Part shown: positions 16,174-25,102 of the stretch, one piece after another | Layout: every line of letters begins with the position of its first letter | Numbering within the stretch: the first letter of the stretch is position 1 | Assembly (NCBI RefSeq): GCF_023499215.1 | Contig: NZ_JAKHSK010000019.1 | Coordinates: forward strand, 22,109 to 86,108 | DNA: 64,000 bases | Source: Zunongwangia pacifica | GTDB lineage: Bacteria > Bacteroidota > Bacteroidia > Flavobacteriales > Flavobacteriaceae | Direction of reading: 5' to 3' | The notes under the pieces: generated by a model | What the model was told of the DNA's origin: nothing | What the model saw: only the letters and a program-made list of their open reading frames with translations | Databases searched by the model: none | Position numbers and translations under genes: made by a program

Positions 16174-19100
16174 CTATACCTCATTAAGAATTTCCAGTAT
16201 TAATTCCGAAGCGTCTTCAATCGCCATAGATTGAGTCCAGAATCGTCTCTGATTGGGACGAACAATAAAAATCTCGTTGCCTGTTTTATAATTTAATTTT
16301 TTTCTGAAATAGATGTTAGTTGCCTTCTTTTGCCATAGTACCTTGTCGAGTTGTCTTAGTTCATTATCTAAATTTTCCTTAGATTTTATTAAACCTCCCT
16401 TTTTAGTTCCAAAAGACAATTTAATCATCATCAATGGTGAATAGTATGGCATTCTAAAAGTTGTAGCACCACAAATGATTTCTTGATTATTAAGAAATTC
16501 GTTTATTTCCGAAGAGATTCGTTTTGCATAGTTTGTTACATCTGCTATCGGTAATAGAGCTTTGGATTTTTGCTTATTTTCGAATAGGTCAAGACTATAT
16601 TCCAGACTATCATTTATTATGACCATTTCTCTATCAGTCATTCCCAAAACATCTTTCAAAATTACCTTGTCAATCTTTTCTTCTAACTGGGAATAATCCT
16701 TTTTCAGAAAATCTGATTTAATCCCACTCATAATTTTATCAAAATGACCTACAATTTTCGATAAGTTTTCTTGATTGAGCAAATTTATAATTGCTGGCGT
16801 ATCCATCACTTCATCCATAAAAATTTGCTCTCTTTCTATTCCCCAGGAAGAACTAACCATAAATAAAATATAGGTAGTAATTTTTGAGTTGAAAATAGCT
16901 GTCAGCGCTTTCTTTTCATCACTCTCTACATTTCCGTTAAATATGTAACAGGCTGTTGTACAATATGCGAAGTAATCAATATATGATGCGGTTAACTTTC
17001 TATTCTTCTGTCCTTTTTTAAATAATACATATGGCGGTTTAAACAGATTTTGGTCTATATTCCTAAAATACTTATCATTCTTTTGCAAGGCATCAGTAGG
17101 TGTATAAAATCTTTGGATGTACCTTGAATTAATTACTTGCTCTGGAATAAAATCTTGATGCTCTCTGTCTCCATTTAGTCCTGCCCTAGGCAAGCTCCAA
17201 CCATTTTTGTTGTTTTTCAAAAAAGCCTCCATTGAGACTGTTTTCTTTGATATTCTCTTGATAATATCGAAGTCGCTCATTCCGCCCCACATAGCAACCT
17301 TCCAAATTTTAGTGGATGGTTTTTGACATTCCTCTCTAGGAAGATATTTTAAATCAGTACTATCAATACTTACACCTTCAATAACATTTGATTTTATATA
17401 TGTTTTTGGGGCGTAATAAATAATTGTGTTAGATTTCTTTTTAGGGGCATTTTTTCTGTAAAATATTACGCTAATCGGTCCAGTTGCTGAACCAAATAAT
17501 TGACCCCCAAAATCCTCAGGCACTTTCCTTAGAATTGAAAAATTATATATCTTTTCTACATAGCATTCATTAAAAAGCCATTGTCGAAATGATTGATATT
17601 TACCATTAGTGTTTGTCAATACCTTAGTATTAAATATTAAGGCAATTTCGCCATTCTCTGCAATTTTGGTTGCCTTGTGTAAAAACGGTAGAACCATTTC
17701 CTTCGCGAATCCATATTTATCGCTATAATCTCGAATAGATTGAGATAGATTCTTAGTGCCGAAAGGCGGGTTTCCAACCACCAAATCAAACTCGATTTGT
17801 TCTACTTCAGGATTTTGTTGAATAGTATCACTTCGGAATAGATTATTACCTTGTTCAACTAGAGTCTCATCCAAAGGGTCATTTATCAAATATGGTAAGC
17901 GATAATCTTTGTTTTGCCAAATCGTCTTAGGATTCAAGTTGTCAACTAAAGCCAGATAAAGACTAAAAGCTGCTACCTTGATGGATTGGGGATGTATTTC
18001 TATACCAAATATATTATCCGTTAGTAGCTTCTTCAGCTTATTAAAATCCGTAAGTTTTTCCGAATTGGCATTTTCGTAACGCTTTACCAAACGTTTGAAA
18101 CTTTCAACCAAAAAAATCCCCGAACCACACGTTGGGTCTAAGACCTTAATGTTAAATTCTTTTTCTGTCCTAGAGATTGGTAATTTCTCATTTAATATGA
18201 GTTCAACTAGTGACGGTGGTGTATAATAAGTGCCAGTATCTTGTTTTAAAGTAGGGTTTATTTCAGCCAAGAAATTTTCATAGATTTCACTTAATAATTC
18301 TATTTGAATAATGCTAAAATCGAATAGGCGTAGATCTTCAAAAAGATTCTGCTGTAAGGTATTATCATTACCGTTGATAAAACACTTTCGGATAATTTTT
18401 AGATGTTCTCTAGAAATTGACTCATTGCTATCTATGGTAAACACATTACCATTAAAATATTCTTCCAGTTTCTTAAATAGTGAGTATGTTTTATCTGCAT
18501 CGTCTAGAATGTCAAAATAAGACTTCGCTCCTTTTTTGATTTCTGAATAGAACTTTTCATCGGTTGCGCCTCTATCCTCTAAATACAATAGGAATAGAGA
18601 ACGCATTATTATTTTATGAATTAGGTCTATTTCTAAGCCTTCCGCTTGTAATTGCTTAGCGGTATAGGTAAGGCTCTCTACAAGGTATTTATCAACCCTT
18701 CGCTGAAGGCTTATCTTCTTTCTAATCTCATAAGCTTCTTCTAATGTCCATATGATACCTGTATCAATAGCAATAGTGGAAAAAAGATTTTGAAGCTGTG
18801 TGAGTTTGGTTTTATCTTTGAGCTTATAAGACTCAATTTCGAGCGTTTTAAGTTCCTTCTTATAGTCAAAATCATCTGATTTGATTATAAGAGGTTTCTC
18901 GGCACAATTGTATATACGGATTTCAGTTTCCGAATAAACGTAAAGAAAAATTACCTTTTTGAAGTTCCAGATTTTTTTTTGAGTCTTTGCAATTTGATGA
19001 AGAGCACGGTCATCAAATTTTTCAACCTTTTTTAAAAAAACCGCAGGATAACTATTATGATTTTCGTCGGTACTGAAATAAATTTCATCAATACCGAAGT

Positions 19101-19212
19101 CTTTCACTTGATTAATTACAACTAGCTGACTTTCAGAAATTTGATTAGATTCCGAAGTAACAGAGACGGCCTTGTCCAAGCCTAAATTTTCTATTATATC
19201 AAAATCAATCAT
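16174..19212 (-). CDS. Eco57I/type IIG-like N6-adenine DNA methylase
   Basis: The 1012-residue protein carries methyltransferase motifs in gamma-class order: motif X GTYYTPPSLV (~327-336), motif I LDPTCGSGIF (~358-367) and motif IV NPPFGT (~481-486), which mark N6-adenine specificity. A long C-terminal part (from ~650) has the features of a target-recognition domain. The N-terminal ~150 residues (IDEIYFSTDENHNSYPAVFLK, WNFKKVIFLYVYS) lie where type IIG enzymes hold their nuclease, but I see no D...ExK there. The next gene may therefore supply cleavage. It is cargo within the ICE, opposite in direction to the tra operon. Confidence 0.88.
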   Translation of the reverse strand: MIDFDIIENLGLDKAVSVTSESNQISESQLVVINQVKDFGIDEIYFSTDENHNSYPAVFLKKVEKFDDRALHQIAKTQKKIWNFKKVIFLYVYSETEIRIYNCAEKPLIIKSDDFDYKKELKTLEIESYKLKDKTKLTQLQNLFSTIAIDTGIIWTLEEAYEIRKKISLQRRVDKYLVESLTYTAKQLQAEGLEIDLIHKIIMRSLFLLYLEDRGATDEKFYSEIKKGAKSYFDILDDADKTYSLFKKLEEYFNGNVFTIDSNESISREHLKIIRKCFINGNDNTLQQNLFEDLRLFDFSIIQIELLSEIYENFLAEINPTLKQDTGTYYTPPSLVELILNEKLPISRTEKEFNIKVLDPTCGSGIFLVESFKRLVKRYENANSEKLTDFNKLKKLLTDNIFGIEIHPQSIKVAAFSLYLALVDNLNPKTIWQNKDYRLPYLINDPLDETLVEQGNNLFRSDTIQQNPEVEQIEFDLVVGNPPFGTKNLSQSIRDYSDKYGFAKEMVLPFLHKATKIAENGEIALIFNTKVLTNTNGKYQSFRQWLFNECYVEKIYNFSILRKVPEDFGGQLFGSATGPISVIFYRKNAPKKKSNTIIYYAPKTYIKSNVIEGVSIDSTDLKYLPREECQKPSTKIWKVAMWGGMSDFDIIKRISKKTVSMEAFLKNNKNGWSLPRAGLNGDREHQDFIPEQVINSRYIQRFYTPTDALQKNDKYFRNIDQNLFKPPYVLFKKGQKNRKLTASYIDYFAYCTTACYIFNGNVESDEKKALTAIFNSKITTYILFMVSSSWGIEREQIFMDEVMDTPAIINLLNQENLSKIVGHFDKIMSGIKSDFLKKDYSQLEEKIDKVILKDVLGMTDREMVIINDSLEYSLDLFENKQKSKALLPIADVTNYAKRISSEINEFLNNQEIICGATTFRMPYYSPLMMIKLSFGTKKGGLIKSKENLDNELRQLDKVLWQKKATNIYFRKKLNYKTGNEIFIVRPNQRRFWTQSMAIEDASELILEILNEV

Positions 19213-19417
19213 ATCGAAAGTTGTCCAAAATATCTGATAGTTAGTTACATACTAAATTAACTCCAAAGGTACAAATGATTTTGCGATTTTGATAATCGAA
19301 GTTTTACTATTATTTGGATATATTCCATAAAATCGGATAGGTAATTGATTATCCAATTAAATGAACTGTAATTAATAAAAGTGTTAATGATTTCAATAAA
19401 AATGAAAGCACAGCATA

Positions 19418-21001
19418 TTATTTAAATATCGACCGCACTTCTTCATAAACACGCTCAAAATTAGCATTCATATCAGCAATTGAATATTGCTTGGCTTCTT
19501 CTGGTAGTTTCCTGTTTATTTTAGATAGTTTGAACTGCACTTTCTTATCCTTCCCATCAGCATAGGTAATGAATTCGCCTTGTTTCAACCTAAAGAAAAC
19601 ATCAGCCCGTATTTTCGGTATTTCCTTTTCGCCTGTAGTAATTCGGGTGTCAAAATCAAGGTTATGACCACGACTTATACTTTTGGTTGGATCCTTGATG
19701 ATTTCAAAAAAGCGTTCGTAATATTTAGCGGTGTCCGGGTCGTTGACCTTTCCGAAAAACTGATAGGATAAATTACTGAGAATCGCTTTGCTTGCCTTGT
19801 CGCCATACATCATATCGTTCTGAATTTTGTCCTGCATCACGTAGATGGTCGCTATATCATAGCTACGCAACGTTGCAGGAATGCGATGCATATTCAATAG
19901 TCGAATGGTCGGTGCTTCTTCCATCAATAAGAATGATGGTCGAGAATTGCGCACACTCATTTGCTTGGTAATGGTGTGGATAATGGTGGCGATTACTGGC
20001 GAATAAGACGTTTCAAATTTGGGATTATTTACGATAGAAATTACTGCTGGATTTTCCTCATTATTGATATTGAGCGGTACTTCATCTGCTGACAAAGCCA
20101 TAAAAATCCGTTGTGTACTAATTCGTTTCAGCGCATTGGCCAGCGTGCTTTTAACGCCTGCGGTCTGCCTATCGGAATCCTTTCCACTAATAAAAGCATC
20201 TGCCATCGCCTTCGATGTGGTGTTGGTTTCTAAAAATTGGATAAGGCTGTCCGTGTCCAGATATTGGTAAATGGCAATCAAATGGGGAAGTGTACAGAAC
20301 TGTGGATAGGTGGTTTTCAGTTTCCAAATCAACCCACCAATCAAACCTTCCGCAGCATCATTAAAGAATTTTGTTGTTCCGGTAGCGCCACTTTCTCTTT
20401 GTTCTAAAAGGTTTTCGATTAATACCCTTGACACTTCGTTTACGCTTTCCTCGTTCTCTAAATAGCGTGGCGCAATAGGATTTACCCTGTGGATGATTTT
20501 ATCAAAAGAAATAACCTTAAATGGGATATCGCTATCCTTAAAAAGTGGGTGCGCCATTTCGGTCAGTTCAAAATCCTTATAGTCGTGGATAATTCCGCAA
20601 AATCCTTCTTTACGGAAATGTTTTAAAAAACCATAAACCACGCTTTCGGTCTTGCCACTTCCGGCAGAGCCGATAACAGATGCCCCACGTTTTACGTTTT
20701 CCAGTTTAAAACTTCCGTTATCTGTGGCAAAATTAACGCGGTATTTACTATCGTCATTTTTTGGCTTGTCCGTTTTGTGCAAAAAAACGTACAGTCCTGT
20801 ATTAATTAGCATCATCGGACAACCTAAATAAAGCAGGGTCAATATCAACCGATTTTCTTCGGAAAGATAAAAAATCAGACCTGCGATTAGCAGTATATTC
20901 AGTGCGAACGCATACCGACTGATCCTGAAAAACGAATAAAATAGTAAACTGGTCAAGCCAATAACCGAGAGTACTGTAAAAAGATTATCTATTTCCATCA
21001 T
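19418..21001 (-). CDS. VirD4/TraD-type coupling protein
   Basis: The 527-residue ATPase has two or three N-terminal membrane helices (about 8-25, 30-46, 51-74) and Walker A GSAGSGKTES at ~111-120. A Walker B-like SFLLMEEAPTIRLLNM occurs near residue 345, followed by the coupling-protein run ATIYVMQDKIQNDMMYG. It hands the relaxase-DNA complex to the channel ATPase. It starts 6 bp after the relaxase stop on the same strand, so the mobilization genes form one operon that is separate from the tra operon. Confidence 0.9.
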   Translation of the reverse strand: MMEIDNLFTVLSVIGLTSLLFYSFFRISRYAFALNILLIAGLIFYLSEENRLILTLLYLGCPMMLINTGLYVFLHKTDKPKNDDSKYRVNFATDNGSFKLENVKRGASVIGSAGSGKTESVVYGFLKHFRKEGFCGIIHDYKDFELTEMAHPLFKDSDIPFKVISFDKIIHRVNPIAPRYLENEESVNEVSRVLIENLLEQRESGATGTTKFFNDAAEGLIGGLIWKLKTTYPQFCTLPHLIAIYQYLDTDSLIQFLETNTTSKAMADAFISGKDSDRQTAGVKSTLANALKRISTQRIFMALSADEVPLNINNEENPAVISIVNNPKFETSYSPVIATIIHTITKQMSVRNSRPSFLLMEEAPTIRLLNMHRIPATLRSYDIATIYVMQDKIQNDMMYGDKASKAILSNLSYQFFGKVNDPDTAKYYERFFEIIKDPTKSISRGHNLDFDTRITTGEKEIPKIRADVFFRLKQGEFITYADGKDKKVQFKLSKINRKLPEEAKQYSIADMNANFERVYEEVRSIFK

Positions 21002-21007
21002 CCTAAT

Positions 21008-22039
21008 TTAAATACCGATTGAACTTGATTTAATTGCCACATCCAAACCCTTGCGCAGCTTGTTGAAAGCTTTTAGGGCAAACTGTGCCTGATTGGTCGG
21101 GATGCTTGGCATTATCGGGAGGCCCGTTTCCCGCATCAGCTTGAAAGCGATCACCTTTTCATTGGTGGGCAATTTCATTAGGGAAGCAAAATAGATTTTG
21201 GGATTTTTGATAAAATCCTTTCGGGCCTTATAGGTTTCCGCAAAGTTCCGCTGATAGCCAAAAGTTTTGTCAAAGGTTTTTTCCGCTTGCTCAAAAAATC
21301 TGTCCCTGTCAAAGCCCCGTTTGACCTTTTTTCCTCTCATCTCAACATTGGAAGCTTTGTATTTGCTCCCGGGCGAAAGGCTGAACGAGTTGCTGGCATC
21401 CTTGCGGCTTACGATAATGTGGATATGGCTTTGGCTTCCGGCTTTGGACATTCCCTGCACAATCCGTTTCCCGTCCTGTTGGTGCGGGGCCTGCTTTTCT
21501 AATTTTGCGATTTGCCTTTCCCGCTTTCTGACACTTCCTTCCATCGAGCCATTTTCAATATTTCGGATTTCATTCTTTAGCTGAAGTATTTTGGTGGCAA
21601 AGGGTTGATTTTCCCTGATCTGTTTGTCTGTCCCCTTAAACATTCGTTGATGCTCTATTTTAGCGTAATACTTCACATCATTTATGTTTACAGGTCGCCC
21701 ATTGATTTCCCGGTTGAAGAATGCCACATAATCCTTCATCAGTTCACGGGTATACTTTTTGAGATCTTCGCTGCTGTTCTGTAACCTGTTCAATTCGCAT
21801 TTGGAAGGACTGACGGTAATCGAATAAAATTTCGGTTCTTTCTTTTTCAGTTTGGCACCGTTTCCATCAATTTCCTTTACCACTTCCTCGGCTGAAATTT
21901 CATCGTAATATTGATTGAAAAAATGTTCCATATCCTCCTGCTCCAGACCTTGGTTTTCCTTTTCCAGATAGCCCACAAAATCGACGGAACTTTGGGAGTA
22001 GTTCCCGCCCAATTTTTGAGGTGTGATCGTGATGTACAT
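21008..22039 (-). CDS. Relaxase (DUF5712/MobB-like)
   Basis: The 343-residue protein shows the metal-binding motif SHIHIIVSRKD with HIH at residues 205-207 and an earlier YYAKIEHQR (about 124-132). This fits the small relaxases of Bacteroidota mobile elements (DUF5712). It should nick oriT and stay bound to the 5' end. It follows the BfmA-like gene by 11 bp and precedes the coupling-protein gene by 6 bp. The catalytic Tyr cannot be assigned safely; there are Tyr residues near the N-terminus (YITITP, NYSQSS). Confidence 0.85.
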   Translation of the reverse strand: MYITITPQKLGGNYSQSSVDFVGYLEKENQGLEQEDMEHFFNQYYDEISAEEVVKEIDGNGAKLKKKEPKFYSITVSPSKCELNRLQNSSEDLKKYTRELMKDYVAFFNREINGRPVNINDVKYYAKIEHQRMFKGTDKQIRENQPFATKILQLKNEIRNIENGSMEGSVRKRERQIAKLEKQAPHQQDGKRIVQGMSKAGSQSHIHIIVSRKDASNSFSLSPGSKYKASNVEMRGKKVKRGFDRDRFFEQAEKTFDKTFGYQRNFAETYKARKDFIKNPKIYFASLMKLPTNEKVIAFKLMRETGLPIMPSIPTNQAQFALKAFNKLRKGLDVAIKSSSIGI

Positions 22040-22050
22040 AGCTCAAAATT

Positions 22051-22431
22051 TTACAGTTCGTTATTAGGATTTCGTTTTTCGCGAAAGCGTACCTTCTTCT
22101 TTTCTTCCGCAAATCTTTTCTCCAGGATCAACGGTTTTTTCACAGGTTCTTCGGTCTGAAAAAGAGATTCGATCATCGCCACGGTGGGTTTGGTCTGGGT
22201 CTTTTCCATATCCCGCATAATGGCGATTACCGCATTGATCCGTTTCTTTAAATTGGCCTCGATCGTCCTTCCGGTCGGGCCCAGTTTTTCCCGTGGCGAG
22301 ATTTCGTTGTAGAAGAAAAAATCGAGCATCGTGGCCATTGCCTCGGTGTGCGATTTGAAGTGTATTCTTGAAAATTGCTGGAAACGTTTCGCCGTTTCCT
22401 TTTTGAATCTGATGCCGATAAATGAATCCAT
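22051..22431 (-). CDS. BfmA/BtgA-like mobilization protein
   Basis: The 126-residue basic protein begins SFIGIRFKKETAKRFQQFSR, which fits a ribbon-helix-helix DNA-binding strand and helix, then KSHTEAMATMLDFFFYNEI and a Lys/Arg-rich tail. BfmA/BtgA proteins bind oriT and assist the relaxase. It is the first gene of the mob operon, so oriT probably lies just upstream in 22432-22862. Confidence 0.8.
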   Translation of the reverse strand: MDSFIGIRFKKETAKRFQQFSRIHFKSHTEAMATMLDFFFYNEISPREKLGPTGRTIEANLKKRINAVIAIMRDMEKTQTKPTVAMIESLFQTEEPVKKPLILEKRFAEEKKKVRFREKRNPNNEL

Positions 22432-22607
22432 ATTTCGCCGATTTGTCGCAAATTCCTATCTAAAAATGGGCGTTCACGTGGCATTTGTCGCAAATTGTAG
22501 AAATCTAAATAATCGGATAATTTTTAAGTGTCTAAAAATCAGATGATTAATAAGGAATAGGAATGCTTAACATCGCATCGCGTGTTACCCTCTTGCTACT
22601 CCTTTTC

Positions 22608-22624
22608 GTCCCGCCCGGCGGGAC
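22608..22624. repeat. GC-rich perfect palindrome
   Basis: GTCCCGCC, a central C, and GGCGGGAC form an 8-bp stem in an otherwise A/T-rich region, flanked by TTTTC and AAAAATTT. It could be a terminator, an oriT hairpin or a protein-binding site. It stands about 175 bp upstream of the BfmA-like start. Confidence 0.55.
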
Positions 22625-22811
22625 AAAAATTTCGTACAATTTGGCTAAATGCCAATTGCCAATTTCAGGGAAAAGATTTCCCGTTATGTAATTTTTCGAT
22701 GGGCAGGGTTATCGGCGAAAGTCAAAAATGGGATACCCCTGCGTAAAATTGAATGCTGAATTTCAGCGAAATAAAGATAAGGCTTTTTATTGAATTGATG
22801 TCAACAGAATG

Positions 22812-22843
22812 AAAAAAGACCCTTGAAATTTCAAAGGTCTTTC
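22812..22843 (-). terminator. Terminator of the ssb-DUF6876 gene group
   Basis: On the minus strand the palindrome around GAAATTTC has arms AAAGACC / GGGTCTTT and ends in a run of T. It follows the stop of the 65-residue protein gene at 22863. Confidence 0.65.
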
Positions 22844-22862
22844 CGTTCATATTTGGATAATT

Positions 22863-23060
22863 TCAGATATTAAACACATAGGTATAACTGTATAGATTCC
22901 GAAGTGCCTCCTCTTCGATCATCACCTCAAAATTGGTGCAATGCTCCTTTGCATAGTTTCGAATATCATCGCCAAATTTATGCTCAACGTCCTTTTTTGA
23001 ACTTTCCAAAAGACGTTCTTGGGCTTCCCCGTTCAGGTCTGAAAAATTTAAGTAGATCAT
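22863..23060 (-). CDS. Small conserved-looking ICE protein, unknown
   Basis: The 65-residue acidic protein (MIYLNFSDLNGEAQERLLESS, FEVMIEEEALRNLYSY) has no motif I can name. It sits with the DUF6876-like, ssb and Lys-rich genes on the minus strand, all apparently parts of the ICE maintenance region, and ends just before a good terminator. The intact frame, its normal start and its terminator support expression. Confidence 0.6.
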   Translation of the reverse strand: MIYLNFSDLNGEAQERLLESSKKDVEHKFGDDIRNYAKEHCTNFEVMIEEEALRNLYSYTYVFNI

Positions 23061-23082
23061 AATTTTTAGGTTTTTGAATGGG

Positions 23083-23463
23083 TTAATATTCGTTCGGTAA
23101 CATCAACGTATTATCCACAAAAAATAACCGCAGTTCATCAAGTGGAAAATCCGTTATTCGATAGCCGTGTTTTCCAAAAATGTTCCCGTTTCCATCGCTG
23201 TACGTTATCTCGGCTTCGTACCCAGAATAATCCTGTCTTTCCTTGGGCAACCTTTGAAAGTCGATGGTTATAAAATAGCTTTTATCCATCAAGGTTTTCG
23301 CAAATGCAGAGGTATCGGTTATCAACCAAAAACATTCCGCAGCTTCCGCCAAATATTTCAGTCCGTTGGTGTAACGGGTTCTTAATAATGGGATTTGAAA
23401 CACGGTTTCCGATCCGTGAAAATGTTGTAATCCGTCTTTGATTTCTTTAACTTGTGCTTTCAT
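23083..23463 (-). CDS. DUF6876-family protein
   Basis: The 126-residue protein matches a family seen in Bacteroidota ICEs by the runs LQHFHGSETVFQIPLLRTRYTNGLKYLAEAAECFWLITDT and FITIDF, followed by YSDGNGN and a C-terminal LRLFFVDNTLMLPNEY. Function is unknown. It lies between ssb and the 65-residue gene, same strand. Confidence 0.7.
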   Translation of the reverse strand: MKAQVKEIKDGLQHFHGSETVFQIPLLRTRYTNGLKYLAEAAECFWLITDTSAFAKTLMDKSYFITIDFQRLPKERQDYSGYEAEITYSDGNGNIFGKHGYRITDFPLDELRLFFVDNTLMLPNEY

Positions 23464-23491
23464 TTTAAATTTATTTAAAGTGTTAATAATG

Positions 23492-23529
23492 AAAAAGAGG
23501 GCGCAACTTTCGAGAGGAACGCCCTCTTT
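23492..23529 (-). terminator. Terminator of ssb
   Basis: Arms AAAGAGGGCG and CGCCCTCTTT form a perfect 10-bp stem with a 16-nt loop, and the minus strand continues with further T residues. It starts 10 bp after the ssb stop and so separates ssb from the DUF6876 gene. Confidence 0.75.
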
Positions 23530-23538
23530 AATTTTAGA

Positions 23539-23895
23539 TTACTCGGCAGAATTAGTACCGTTTTTAGCTCCCAACAAAAGGATTTCGTTGGCTTCCACTT
23601 CGGTAACGTATCTTTTGATACCGTCCTTGTCCTCGTAGCTTCGGGATTTTAGTTTTCCCGTTACCCCGATTTCCTTGCCCTTTCCGGCATATTTCTCGAT
23701 GATTTCGGCAGTTTTGCCCCAGGCCACAATCGTGTGCCATTCGGTACTTTGGACTTTCTCGCCTTTGGCATCTTTGTAATACTCGTTCGTGGCGAGTGAA
23801 AGACGGGCTACCTTTTTACCGCTTTCAAGGTTCGTGATCTGTGGCTCTTGGCCAACGTTTCCGATCAACTGTACGTGATTTTTTAAAGTGCTCAT
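23539..23895 (-). CDS. ssb: Single-stranded DNA-binding protein
   Basis: The 118-residue protein is an OB-fold SSB: MSTLKNHVQLIGNVGQEPQ, RLSLATNEYYKDAKGEKV, TEWHTIVAWGKTAEIIEKY and GKEIGVTGKLKSRSYEDKDG are the classic strand motifs. It is short and lacks the acidic C-terminal tip of chromosomal SSB, as often in mobile-element copies. It would protect the transferred strand. Confidence 0.93.
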   Translation of the reverse strand: MSTLKNHVQLIGNVGQEPQITNLESGKKVARLSLATNEYYKDAKGEKVQSTEWHTIVAWGKTAEIIEKYAGKGKEIGVTGKLKSRSYEDKDGIKRYVTEVEANEILLLGAKNGTNSAE

Positions 23896-23905
23896 AATAA
23901 AAAAT

Positions 23906-24124
23906 TTAAAGATTAATTAAAATGCTACCCGAACCCTTCGGATAGTTTGCGTTTATGTTTTTTTGAAGTGATTTACTTATTATATCCAGAGCGTTTTCCT
24001 TTTTTTGTTTTTTTAGTCCCGCTTCCTTTTTGATGTTTTTGTAAGATTTCATAATTTTCGATTTAGATTTACTTCCCATAGAGCCGTCCGCTGTTACCTT
24101 TTTTTGTTGCTGATACATTTTCAA
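23906..24124 (-). CDS. Lys-rich small ICE protein
   Basis: The 72-residue protein is very rich in Lys and Ser (GSKSKSKIMKSYKNIKKEAGLKKQKKEN) and lies 10 bp upstream of ssb on the same strand. It may bind nucleic acid through charge. I do not recognise a family. The open frame and its tight position with ssb support it, but it could be untranslated. Confidence 0.45.
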   Translation of the reverse strand: MKMYQQQKKVTADGSMGSKSKSKIMKSYKNIKKEAGLKKQKKENALDIISKSLQKNINANYPKGSGSILINL

Positions 24125-24299
24125 TATTTGGAATTAATAAGGAGTTATAAAAGGGAGGCACGACCGGTTATGCACTCCGTTTAACTTCCAAATGTTGGTA
24201 TTTTGCTTACAAAAAAACGGTAGGGACAGCGGTGGCTCGGGAGTATTTCTAAATGACTTTTGTGAAGTACCAAAACATAGGAAGTGGGACTAAATGATA

Positions 24300-24490
24300 A
24301 ATGGAATTCCTATCAGGCGGACTTAACTTTAAAGATGTAGATTGGGAATGAAGTGTCCCTGCCATTTTTCAGGCAGGGTTAACGCAATGGAAATCGGAAT
24401 CTTTAGAGTTGTGTCCAAGACCATTGTAGGAAAGCGCTTTGCCCGGAATGCAGCTTTTTGCGGAATGAAGAGGCAATGTGCTGACCGTCC
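24300..24490. repeat. Structured repeat, copy A (diverged)
   Basis: This copy starts with GGCGGACTTAACTTTAAAG and shares blocks such as TGTCCAAGACC and TTTGCCCGGAATG with copies B and C. Its hairpin has arms CCCTGCC (24357-24363) and GGCAGGG (24372-24378) around a loop with TTTTTC. The stem bases differ from those of copies B and C while pairing is kept. The region 24125-24880 has no other supported gene. Confidence 0.75.
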
Positions 24491-24713
24491 TATGAAAACG
24501 GATTATCCCCTTGAAGTAGGATGTAAAGCGGACTTGACTTCAAAAGTGTAGATAGGAATGGAGTTTGACCGCTTCCCGAATTTTCTTGGGAACAAGCGGG
24601 CAAGGGAAATGGGAACCGGAGGCTTTGGAGTTGGGTCCAAGACCTTTGTAATGAAGCGCTTTTCCCGGAAGGGAGCATTTCGCAAAATGCAGGGGAATGG
24701 GCTGAGTGGGATG
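24491..24713. repeat. Structured repeat, copy B
   Basis: It follows directly on copy A and is about 86% identical to copy C by hand count (30 mismatches in about 222 bases, no gaps). One hairpin pairs CCGCTT (24569-24574) with AAGCGG (24594-24599) plus an inner stem CCCGA / TTGGG with a G-T pair; a second pairs GCATTT with AAATGC at 24675-24690. Confidence 0.85.
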
Positions 24714-24880
24714 AAACTGCCATTTAATGGTGCCAATAACCTCGGATTAAAAGGGAAGTTGACTCATAACTTTTTTTGGAATTTGGGCTTATAAATTTGT
24801 ATCTTGTAGGGATTCAAACGACTTGAAGGGAATATGAAAACAGTAAGACAAGATGGTCCCAAGCCATTAAATTTCAATGA

Positions 24881-25064
24881 ATGAAAACCAAAGTAATTCT
24901 AAATTTTTCCTTTTTGTTCCTTCTCTTGTTTAATGGATGTAAGGCACAGGATCAAAGCAATTCACTTAAATTAATTGCAACAGTTACTTTATCTGAAGTG
25001 AGAGGTCGAATAAGTTATACAACAATCAACAAATAATTTATATCGCTGCATTGGGGAACAATAC
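24881..25064 (+). pseudogene. Remnant of a YVTN/beta-propeller lipoprotein
   Basis: A 51-codon frame (24881-25036) begins with a lipoprotein signal (LLLFNGC, Cys 20) and reads LIATVTLSEVRGRI before stopping. In another frame the sequence continues as NQQIIYIAALGNNTAVIF. Together they match the start of propeller proteins of the YncE type, which read roughly V-x-G-R-I-D-H-L-A ... IYIAALGNNTVEV. The gene seems frameshifted and then truncated. It is the only plus-strand gene trace in this part of the ICE. Confidence 0.6.
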
Positions 25065-25102
25065 CGCAGTAATTTTTACCGGCCATTTCGGGTTTTTCCG
25101 AA

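Larger units (their letters stand above)
22432..22862. other. 431-bp non-coding region, candidate oriT
   Basis: No gene is supported here. The region lies just upstream of the BfmA-like/relaxase operon, where oriT of Bacteroidota elements is often found. It holds a perfect palindrome at 22608-22624 and a terminator for the upstream minus operon at 22812-22843. The nick site cannot be read from sequence alone. Confidence 0.45.
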
